The translations under genes and the position numbers were made by a program. Shown piece by piece: positions 11,851 through 20,819 of a stretch of DNA of 64,000 nt. Numbering within the stretch: the first letter of the stretch is position 1; every line of letters begins with the position of its first letter. Under the pieces are notes generated by a model. It did not search any database. It was not told where the DNA came from and was given only the letters and a program-made list of their open reading frames with translations. The stretch comes from Trema orientale (lineage: Eukaryota; Streptophyta; Magnoliopsida; Rosales; Cannabaceae). The DNA lies in the NCBI GenBank assembly GCA_002914845.1, contig JXTC01000394.1, positions 68,564-132,563 of the forward strand, in the 5' to 3' direction.

Positions 11851-12420
11851 ACACTGCCGCCATCAGACCCCTCGGTCTGGACCCTCTATACCGACGGGTC
11901 TACTAACTTTTCGGGGTCAGGCATCGGAATAGTTCTGCAGACCCCAGCAGGCCTCAAGGTGGAAAAAGCCATCAGACTCTGTTTCCAGGTAACGAACAAT
12001 GAGGCGGAGTACGAGGCGCTACTCCAGGGTCTCGAGCTTGCCCTGCACTTCGGAGTAAAGAACATCTCGGTGAAAACTGACTCGCAATTGATTGCGGAAC
12101 AGGTTGCGGGAAACTTCGAAGTGAATGAACCAAGACTGCACAGGTACTTCTCTAAGGTGATGGGGGCAAAAGCTCGTTTCGATACGTTTACCATCGAGCA
12201 AATATCCAGGGAGATGAACCAGACGGCCGACGGGCTGGCCAAAAGTGCCTCAACAGGGGGTACAACCGAGTACACAGAAATCCTGATGGAAAATGAATAT
12301 GCGGCGGACCCCATGGAGAACCCCGCATACCGCGTATTCACAACCACCTCCGAGGAAGCATCCTGGATGAAACCCATCACGCAGTACCTGACGACGGGAG
12401 AGCTCCCACCAGACCCTTGA
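11851..12420 (+). pseudogene. gypsy second (archaeal-type) RNase H domain
   Basis: A complete second RNase H fold follows the first. It opens with LYTDGS, continues through NNEAEYEALLQGLELAL and the SVKTDSQLIAEQV block, and ends with MNQTADGLAKSAS. The acidic residues expected for metal binding (D in TDGS, E in AEYEAL, D in TDSQ, D in ADGLAK) are all present. An extra RNase H here is a known hallmark of the Tat branch of plant Ty3/gypsy elements. The frame ends at a TGA at 12418. The partial duplicate downstream has CGA at the same codon, so this stop arose by a C-to-T change. Confidence 0.92.
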
Positions 12421-13546
12421 GAAGCCCGTTCGATCAGGCTGAAGTCCGCCCAGTACTCCATGGTCGAGGGTCACCTGTATAGAAGGTCCACAATGGGACC
12501 AATGCTGAGATGCATAGGCCCCACAGAGGCCCAGAGACTGATGGAGGAGATCCACGAAGGGGTCTGCGGCAACCATTCTGGAGGGTGGAGCCTGGCCCAC
12601 AGGGCCTTGACAACTGGATATTTCTGGCCTTACATGATGACCGAGGCAGCCCAGTTCGTTAAGAAGTGTGACAAATGCCAGAGGTTCGCCCCCTTAAAAC
12701 ATCAACCAGCGGAGGAGCTCCACTCTAACATCACTCCATAGCCCTTCGCAAAATGGGGTCTGGACATCGTCGGAGAACTCCCTAGAAGCCCAGGCGGCAA
12801 GAGGTACGTTCTGTTGGCCACTGACTACTTCACCAAATGGGTAGAGGCAGAGGCCTACACAACCGTTAACAAAGCGGACACGATCAATTTCATTTGGAAG
12901 AACATAATCTGCCGATACGGAATCCCGCGGGAAGNCCGCATACCGCGTATTCACAACCACCTCCGAGGAAGCATCCTGGATGAAACCCATCACGCAGTAC
13001 CTGACGACGGGAGAGCTCCCACCAGACCCTCGAGAAGCCCGTTCGATCAGGCTGAAGTCCGCCAGTACTCCACGGTCGAGGGTCACCTGTATAGAAGGTC
13101 CACCATGGGACCAATGCTGAGATGCATAGGCCCCACAGAGGCCCAGAGACTGATAGAGGAGATCCACGAAGGGGTCTGCAGCAACCATTCTGGAGGGCGG
13201 AGCCTCGCCCACAGGGCCTTGACAGCTGGATATTTCTGGCCTTACATGATGACCGAGGCAGCCCAATTCGTTAAGAAGTGTGACAAATGCCAGAGGTTCG
13301 CCCCCTTAAAACATTAACCAGCGGAGGAGCTCCACTCTAACATCACTCTATGGCCCTTCGCAAAATGGGGTCTGGACATCGTCGGAGAACTCCCTAGAAG
13401 CCCAGGCGGCAAGAGGTACGTTCTGTTGGCCACTGACTACTTCACCAAATGGGTAGAGGCAGAGGCCTACACAACCGTTAACAAAGCGGACACGATCAAT
13501 TTCATTTGGAAGAACATAATCTGCCGATACGGAATCCCGCGGGAAG
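12323..13546 (+). repeat. ~612-bp tandem duplication with a single N at the junction
   Basis: 12323-12934 is repeated as 12936-13546, spanning the linker after the second RNase H, the integrase zinc-binding region and the start of the integrase core. The copies differ at roughly ten positions and by one base (a C missing near 13060), so they are about 98% identical. The N at 12935 is exactly at the junction. The second copy starts out of frame, and the one-base deletion restores the frame. It could be a real duplication or two different element copies joined during assembly. Confidence 0.93.
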
Positions 13547-14202
13547 TACATGCCGACCATGGTACTCAATTCCAGAATGCCAAACTCAAGGAATTGTGCG
13601 ACCTGTATGGCATAAAACTCAGTTTTTCGTCAGTGAGCTATCCCCAAGGAAATGGCCAGGCCGAAGTGACGAATAAAGCTATCTTCGGCAACATCAAGAA
13701 GAACCTGCAGGAAGCCAAAGGGAAGTGGTTGAAGGAACTTCCAGCCGTCGTATGGGCTCACAGAACCACCGAACATAGGTCAACTGGGAGAACCCCCTTT
13801 GCCATGGTGTATGGGTCAGAGGCCGTGATCCCAACTGAGATCGGCCTCCCGACCCTACGCTCGAAAGTAGCGGAAGACACCCCGCTGAACGAACAGCAGC
13901 TCGGCCATAACACAGACCTCCTTGAAGAGACGAGGAACGTGGCTCTGATTCACTTAGCTTCCTACCATCAACGAGCCAAGACTTATTTCGCGAAGAAGGT
14001 CAACGCTCGTAGGTTCAGCGCCGGGGACTGGGTCTTGAAAGCCAAAACTGGAAACTCATCAAAGCTAGATCCAAACTGGGTCGGACCTTACGAAATTGTC
14101 AAGGCACTAGACTGCGGCGCGTACGTCCTGAGGGAACTCAAGACGGGTAGAACTCTACCCAACACATGGAATGCTCAGCACCTGAAGAAGTATTATGTAT
14201 GA
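12421..14202 (+). pseudogene. gypsy integrase (two partial copies, second complete)
   Basis: Integrase inserts the DNA copy into chromosomes. The zinc-binding region (H and C residues ending KKCDKCQRF) and the start of the core (LATDYFTKW) occur twice because of the tandem duplication. Only the second copy runs on through the whole core. Its D, D, E catalytic positions are in ATDYF, HADHGTQF and GQAEVTN, and it continues through the C-terminal WVGPYE block to a natural TGA at 14200. Stops occur at 12739 (TAG) in copy one and 13315 (TAA) in copy two; at each site the other copy keeps the sense codon (TGG or CAA). From 13318 to 14202 the frame is fully open. Confidence 0.93.
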
Positions 14203-14295
14203 ATCATTTGTAAAAATTCTTCCTTTTCTAATGAGCAGATCCACTTTGATACATATCAAACTATTCGATAACAAATCCATTGCTCGCTTGGGTCT

Positions 14296-14690
14296 AAGCT
14301 GTGCAGTAACATTCTTGCCAGCAGACCCCAACCTAAGATCGTACTATGGGGCCAAACGTCGAGCAATGAAACACTTGCCAGCGACCCGAGAAAACGTACG
14401 AAGGGGATCGAGCTGTGGAATAACATTCTTGCCAGCAGACCTCAACCTAAAATTGTACTATGGGGCCAAACGTCGAGCAATGAAACATTTACCGGTAACC
14501 CGAGATAAACGTACGAAGAGGATCGAGCTATGCAATAACATTCTTGCCAGCAGACCTCAACCTAAAATTGTACTATGGGAGAAAACGTCGAGCAATGAAA
14601 CATTTGCCGGTGACTCGAGATAAACGTACGAAGAGGATCGAGCTGTGCAATAACATTCTTGCCAGCAGACCTCAGCTTAAAGTTATACAT
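14296..14690 (+). repeat. 115-bp tandem repeat in the gypsy spacer
   Basis: The block ATTCTTGCCAGCAGACC recurs at 14311, 14425, 14540 and 14655, giving 114-115-bp units with about 90% identity and a last partial unit. Because 115 is not a multiple of three, open frames through it are chance. Such arrays between pol and the 3' end are common in Tat-type elements. Confidence 0.93.
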
Positions 14691-17647
14691 CGCTGGAGAG
14701 AGCAACGGTGGCAGCAACCTCAGATCGGTCTTTCATTGACTCAGTCGGGCTTATGACGGGTACCAGCTCTGTGCTTGCGGCAGCAGACGTCGAGGGCCCA
14801 CCTCTCTCTTCGTCAAGCATCTTCAACACATCAGCAGGGTACTCGATGTTATTCGCGTCCCCCATCTGCTGCATGTAATACCCGACGGAGTAGCAGTCCC
14901 TCTCCATGCCCTTCTGCAGGTCGAACTGGTCTGGCGTCACCACCTCTGGGTGACCCTCGAATTCACGGTTCTCCCAACCAGACCTATAGCTCTCGGCAGA
15001 AAGAACGTCCACCTGCCGCTGGTACCTCAGCTTAGGCTTGTCAGCGTCTGCCAGCCTGTCTCTCAGCACCCCAACCTGAGCTCCGCCTGGCGCTGCAACA
15101 AATCAGCCGAAAAATCATCAATACCCGGCAGCTCTTCGCGGCGCAAACAAGACAACTCAACATGGGTTTTAAAAAAAAAAAAAAAAAAAACTCGAACCGC
15201 TCCAACTGCAGAAAGCTGGTTACCTCGTTAGAACGGTCGAGTCTGCGTTGCAGAGAATGGGCCTCTAACTTCGCCTTTGCCTCTGCCTTCCTGGCCTCTT
15301 TGGCATTATCAAGGGCGTGGTCCTGAGCTACGACAGCAAGCCCCATCTCAGCTATGGCGCTAAGCCGCTCCTGCTCCTTCAGCTTGGCCTCAGCCTGGGC
15401 CAGACCCGTGAGCTCTGCCTGAGCATGGAGGCCAGGAACCTCGGCCTCCAGGGACTTGAGTCTCCCTTCCGCCTCTGCCAGCTTGCTGGCCAGCTCTTCG
15501 CGCCCGGACCTTTCGGCGCTCAAAGCCTGAGCCACCGCAGAACTGACCCTGGCATCTTTCAGACTCCTGAACAGATCGAAGTCAGCCCTGAGTGAGTTGA
15601 AAGCGGCTTCGCTCTGCTCTGCCGCTGCCGTTTTCACGCCCAGCTGCTTCATCAGCTCTTCCACATGAGAGGCGTAGAAAAGCTGGACAGCAGCTAGCTG
15701 CAAGACAAAAAGTCAGGAATCTGCAGCCGCCACACACACCAAGGGAAGAAGCAGAGTTAGACGAACCATACATGTGCGAGATTGCGGCCGTAGACATCGC
15801 CCACATTCTCCAGGAAAAGCGCCGCCGGCTCGGGCGTGTCAGCAGGATCCCCCCTTGGTCATTCGTCGCGCCTACGTGTCACGGCTCCTCCCCGGCTCCT
15901 AAGGGCACTCCAGCAACGTCTCCTGACGCTCCTGCAATGAGGGGGATGGGGACAGCCGGGGCAGAGGCGGGCACCGCCTCAGCTACCCCGCCAACCGCCT
16001 CTGAGGCAGACTCGGCGGTTTGTAATTTTTCGGTCTTGTCTTGACCAGCGCGCTCGGACGGACCATGGCGCACGGATCTTTTCCTCCTCAGCACGGTCAG
16101 GGTAACCCCGTCGTCCTCGCAGTCTGAGGAAGGAGCAGTTCTGCCCCTCTTCGCCGCCGGCCCCTTGCCCGCCTCAGATGGGTCGGCCTCGTGCCCCCGC
16201 TTTGCAGCTAATAAGGGGGGAGGACAGGCGGGACTTCAGCCTGGGAGCCCCTCCTCTGAGCTCGGCGATCTCCCCGCGGGAGTGGGCAGNTTGGGTCGCA
16301 GGCCCGACCGCCCCGGAAAGAGGCGCCGGAGGGACGTCGTCCCCGGACACGAACAAGCCCTCCAGCTCGTCGTCCGAATCCTCTCGCCGTGCAGCAGCCC
16401 CCGGCCCCGCGGCCTCATCCTCGGAGGACACCACTACTCGTCGGCCAGCGGGAACCTTGGGCCGCGCTCGGGGAGCAGTCGCGCCCTTCTTAATGGGGGA
16501 GGGCTCCATTACAGGACCGGCATCCGGACCTGCAAAAACTAATGAGAACCAAGTCAGAGGATGACCCAAGTGCGGACAGTGTAACGTTCGCCGAAGAAGC
16601 AGACCCACCTTTGATTCTTTTGGGGGCGACAACTTCCACCCTTCGCAGCCTGTCACACTCCCCGGCCATGAACACCACCGCCTCTTCAAGCTCAAGCCTG
16701 GTCGGTGGCATCGGCTCACCAGGCCCAGCCAGCTGATTCGCAGCCATGACCTGGCGTCCCACCATGGTGAGGCGAGTCTGCTCATCCCGGCGGAACCGGT
16801 TCAAGGCCGTGGCGTCGAGCTTACCCCTAAGGTGCTTGGTGATAGCCTAAGTGTCCAGCGGGAAGGAGAGGTGCAAGACGACCCTCGACATCATGTTCAT
16901 CACCTAGGGGCTCAAGACGGCTTGGATATGGCGGCAGTCCCCAGCAGACTTAAAAACGATGATGCCCTCCAACTCCAGAAGCCGACCTGCCGATGGCCGC
17001 GTGTCGAATCTGGCGTCCTCCATTGTACCTGCGGGAAACCAAGCTTTGTGAGAGGAAGGAAATTTGGGCTCAGACCCCAAAGAATCAGAGGCAACCAAAT
17101 GCTTACTCAGCGAGAATGACGGAGGAATCTGGAAACGCTCCCCATTCACCCAAGGCGAGCTCCATGCCCCGCCGACCGCATACAGCCTGGAGTGGGAATC
17201 CCACTGCTTGTCCGATTTCGGCAGGCCCCAGAAGATGTGACGCTCCTGGATCGGCTGGAGATAGAAAGTAGGGTAGGAGCTCTTCTTGGGAATAGGTGTA
17301 AGCTTATAAGCGTAAAAAACCACCTCGAGGTCGATGTGGATATTGAGGAGGATCGACAGGGCAGAGAGCCCCATCAGGATCATGACCCCGTTTGCATTCA
17401 ACTGCATCGGGTGGATCCCTACGAGGCTGAAAAACTGATGAACGAGAGGGGGGAGAGGGAACCGTAGCGACTCTAGGTGCTTCCTCCCTACCACGATAGA
17501 GCCCTCGGGGGCAGAAGGGTGGAGGTACCAATCCGCGGGCCCCTCGACTCTCTGCAGCGTAACCCTTCCAGGAAGGCAAAGCTGCCTCCTCAGTGATGCC
17601 AACTCAGAATCGGCAACGGGGCGTAGTAGGTTCTGGTTTGAAGTCAT
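14683..17647 (-). pseudogene. antisense gene of the gypsy element (putative gypsy-type transposon protein, coiled-coil)
   Basis: A long coding region on the strand opposite gag-pol. The preferred start is ATG at 17647 (the frame is open upstream only from GTG). Exon 1 runs to 16609, with FPLPPLVHQFFSLVGIHP and similar blocks that resemble the plant 'putative gypsy-type transposon' family. TAG codons near 16905 and 16850 break it where Gln would fit. A 79-bp GT-AG intron (16530-16608) leads to an acidic Ser/Glu-rich region. A frame change follows near the N at 16290 or the TGA at 16174. A strong Ala/Glu/Lys coiled coil (15700-15210) comes next, then a 20-base poly-A run (15171-15190 on the plus strand), then a C-terminal segment that ends at 14683. 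Antisense genes here are known for Tat relatives; their function is not established. I infer one spliced, now broken gene. Confidence 0.75.
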
Positions 17648-18008
17648 TTCAGAAATTGTCACTTGAGGAATCGAAAGCTTTGCAAGAAAAGGGAATTCGG
17701 AAACCCTAAGTGAGGAGGGGCTAAGGCGTTCGAGAGAAAAAAGGCGAGAATGCTTGGAAATGTCGATAAGGGGAAAGACGAATTAAAGGGGGCCCTTTTA
17801 TAGAAGAGGAACCCAAGAGTCCCCCCCCAAGACCTGACGAGGGGGAAAGGGGACATTTGAATTTCAAACTTTTGGAATCGTGATACAGCCCAACGCGCGT
17901 CAATATCGGAAATCAGCGAGCGATAATGAAAACGGACCACGTGTAGTCTCTGCGTTGGTGAGCCGAACGAGTGATTTCCCCATTTGACAATCGATATCCC
18001 ATCAAATA

Positions 18009-18024
18009 GGGAAATGGGGGCAGT
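18009..18024 (+). other. gypsy polypurine tract
   Basis: A purine-rich stretch GGGAAATGGGGGCAGT lies immediately before the TG of the 3' LTR, the position and form expected of the plus-strand primer of an LTR retrotransposon. Confidence 0.85.
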
Positions 18025-18751
18025 TGTGGGGCCCGCTCTTAAATCGCTTGCCACGTGGGCAGCTCGCCAACTGACACACGTGCGAGAAAGCAACCTGGAA
18101 ATCACGTGATCCACATGAGATGCTAGAAGACCCGTCCGGTTGTTGTGGGCCAAGGCCGCACCCATCCGAGATCCTAGATGGGCTCGGCCTCATCCGACCT
18201 TCGCCTCAACAACTGGGGGGGTCAGAAGTCTCGGGGATCTTCCATCAGAAGGCCATGCGAGACAACACACAGATCCAGACCTAGACAGGACATTTAATGC
18301 GATCCTGGGTAGGTGTGCAAACTGGACAAGCCATCCCGACAGAACGGCGAACTGTCAGCGTCCCCTCGCATCGAGCCCACACCGGAAACAATGGCAGGAA
18401 GTAGGTCATGTCAATCAAGGGGAATCACGGCAGTCTAGGCCCGTGATTTCCGGAGTCGATCATGATGAGAGAAGGTACTTGATCCTGGGTCTAAGCGCTA
18501 ACAGTGCCCCAATCTCAGGATATATATATACGTAACCTGTATTCTTTTGAGAGAGAGATAGACAAGAAAAGTATAAGAAATACACATTGCTCTTCAGATA
18601 TCCTAATTTCTCCTCCTAGTACGGAAATATCTGACTTAAGCATCGGAGAGTCTTTGCAGGTGCGGACCTCCGCCTCTCTGACCAAGCTTGGAGTCGAGGA
18701 CAACCAAGGATACCGAAGACATGTGGACAGTTGGTAAAAACCGTGCCAATT
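18025..18751 (+). repeat. gypsy 3' LTR
   Basis: 727 bp, the same length as the 5' LTR and about 97% identical. It ends in TT instead of CA, but the CCGAC target duplication that follows fixes the boundary. Compared with the 5' copy, the differences are almost all C/T or A/G. Confidence 0.94.
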
Positions 18752-19001
18752 CCGACAGTTTGAAGAAGAAAAGAGATTCCCTCTATAATTTATTGATCAA
18801 CACACAACTGAAAAGTAAAGGTACTGAGACTTCCAATATAGAGAAAACTAAAAAAAAAAAGATGAAACCATGATTACAATCGCAAAATATTAGAAAAAGG
18901 AAAACAAAATAAAGAAAAAATGCAAAAAAGGCAACTAAAAACAACACGAATATTGTTAAAATCGGGCTACTGGTTAACCAGTCCTTGAAGCACTTGACTA
19001 G

Positions 19002-19788
19002 GGATCAAGATCCCCTGTCCAATTTCTCTGTCCCAATTTGTGTCTACCCAATAAACTAATGCCACCTCATTAAAAAAATTTAAAGACTTAAAATGTAAAG
19101 GTTGCTTATTGTTACTTCCGTTAAACTTCTTCTTCTTCCTTCTTTTTTTGCTTACCTTATACAGTCTCTACCCACATAATTAAATACTAAAAAAAACATT
19201 TATTGGGATGAAAATGGGAACGAAATCCCAAGAGAACATAAACGAGATAACAATAACTCATGCAATATTATTTCTTTTTCACTGGATATATAGTTGGCTT
19301 AGATTGAAAGTATCCCCAATTTTATTCTAATTCAAAATCAACTTAAAATTATTCTATCAAAAAAGTAATGGCAAAGGTGAGAACAGAAAGAATAGAGGAA
19401 TTTATTGAAAGAAAAGGTTTAAACTTAAGGAAAAATGCAGAAGAAATCATTACAAGAAACATTGACTGGGATTATAAATCTAACATTCTTATTTTTGCTC
19501 TGAACAAAATTAAAAAAAAAAAAAGCAAAAAGATTATTTGGTTGGAGTGATTTACTAGCCATTGATAATTTTTATACTAGACCCAAAAGAAAGCAATACC
19601 TCACACGAATCCCACTTTGAAACATCAAATGGAAAAACGCAAAAAGGAGGAAAAAAAATTAACGGAGTGTTAACTAACGGAAACGAGGATAAAATTTTGT
19701 TACAGTTTTTATCTTTTTAATGAGGTGGTATTAGTTTATTGGGTGGACACAAATTGGGATAGGAAAATTGGACAGGGGATCTTGATCC
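19002..19788. mobile_element. Mutator-like MITE with 9-bp target duplication
   Basis: A 787-bp element flanked by the perfect direct repeat CTTGACTAG (18993-19001 and 19789-19797). The terminal inverted repeats are about 75 bp, begin GGATCAAGATCCCCTGTCC and have about five mismatches. Long inverted repeats with a 9-bp target duplication fit the Mutator superfamily. The interior is very AT-rich; a 60-codon Lys-rich frame at 19368-19550 has no transposase features, so the element is non-autonomous. Confidence 0.88.
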
Positions 19789-19976
19789 CTTGACTAGACA
19801 TTCGACCGAATTTGGCAAGAGGCAAAATAACGATTTTGACCGCAAGGGGCGGTACCGAAAACTACGACTTTTATTTCCTTTGGTCGTAACGCTCAAAGAA
19901 TGCCAATTGAAGTCTCGCTATATCGACTTCAGGCATGTTCTTGTGAATTGGAAAATTTTGTTTGTATATTATTAAT

Positions 19977-20798
19977 TGTTAATTGATGGCTAAAAGACAA
20001 ATCAAATTAATTAAAGAAAAAGAAAACAAAAAATAGGTGACATTAGGTGGGCTAATAGAAAAAAAGAAGAAAAGAAAAAATATGCGGGTAAGAGATAAAG
20101 ACTTGGGCACTATGAAAGGAAATTTTCAATTTCCTTAAGCTTAATTTTGGCACTAAACAAGGCGCCACCTTTTTCTTTTCGATGCCGAATTTGGTGCCAG
20201 CTCATGCCTGCATTAAATGCAACTTGGTAACATCAGGCGCAACGGAGAATTGAACGGGGAAGCTTCAGCTATAAATACCTCTCCATCCTTGTCTATTCAA
20301 GCAAGCAAAAAGAGCAGAATGAGTAGACATATCTCCAAGCTATACAAGGAGTTCCCTCTTCAATATATTTCTCTTTTTTTTTTTTTGTGTCAATAATAAA
20401 AAGAAAGTGTCTTTTCTGAGAAAAAGGAAGTATTGGGCTCTAAGAGGAGTTTTGGGTGAGAATACTCTGAGTGTAATTGGGCTTTGGGTTGTGAGTGACA
20501 TTTGTCAGTGGTACTTGTAGTATTCTTTTTTGTCATAGTAGAATTTTCTCGCTGCTTTCCAGCCGTAGATGTACACTATCATATATAGCTTAACCACGCT
20601 AAAATTTATGTATCTTATTTGTCTGTGTTATTTCACCATATCGATAATGGTAGTACGTTATTATTCATATATATATGTCACTATTCACATTTACGGTATT
20701 GTTTATACGTACGTTAATATTCACGTATATGTCACTATTCACGTTTATAGTACTATTCACATAGTTACTATTCCATATCAGTGTTTCCGTACACAACA
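19977..20798 (+). repeat. copia 5' LTR
   Basis: About 822 bp, with a TATA-like CTATAAATACC at 20269-20279 that could start the element's transcript; the matching site in the 3' LTR is mutated. It ends ACACAACA. It differs from the 3' LTR by many substitutions and several indels, including AT-rich expansions. Confidence 0.88.
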
Positions 20799-20801
20799 AA
20801 C

Positions 20802-20811
20802 TGGTATCAGG
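20802..20811 (+). other. copia primer binding site (initiator Met-tRNA type)
   Basis: TGGTATCAGG lies 3 bp after the 5' LTR. It matches the first nine bases of the usual plant copia primer site, complementary to the 3' end of initiator tRNA-Met. Confidence 0.85.
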
Positions 20812-20819
20812 GTAAGGTT

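Larger units (their letters stand above)
7279..18751 (+). mobile_element. full-length Ty3/gypsy LTR retrotransposon, Tat type
   Basis: An 11.47-kb element bounded by 727-bp LTRs and a perfect 5-bp target duplication CCGAC (7274-7278 and 18752-18756). Order on the plus strand: 5' LTR, tRNA-Asp-like primer site, gag, protease, reverse transcriptase, RNase H, a second RNase H, integrase, a spacer with 115-bp tandem repeats, an antisense gene, polypurine tract, 3' LTR. The duplicated RNase H after the usual one and the antisense gene before the 3' LTR point to the Tat lineage (Ogre/Retand/Grande relatives). The gag-pol frame is continuous apart from eight premature stops and a ~612-bp duplication, so this copy cannot make its own proteins. 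Two single N bases (12935, 16290) mark assembly uncertainty. Confidence 0.95.

Noticed and set aside
12694..13266. 190-codon minus-strand frame
   Set aside because: Antisense of the duplicated RNase H/integrase region; spans the junction N.
16165..16564. Plus-strand frames of 125-128 codons
   Set aside because: Complement of the antisense gene's acidic exon; composition is explained by that exon.
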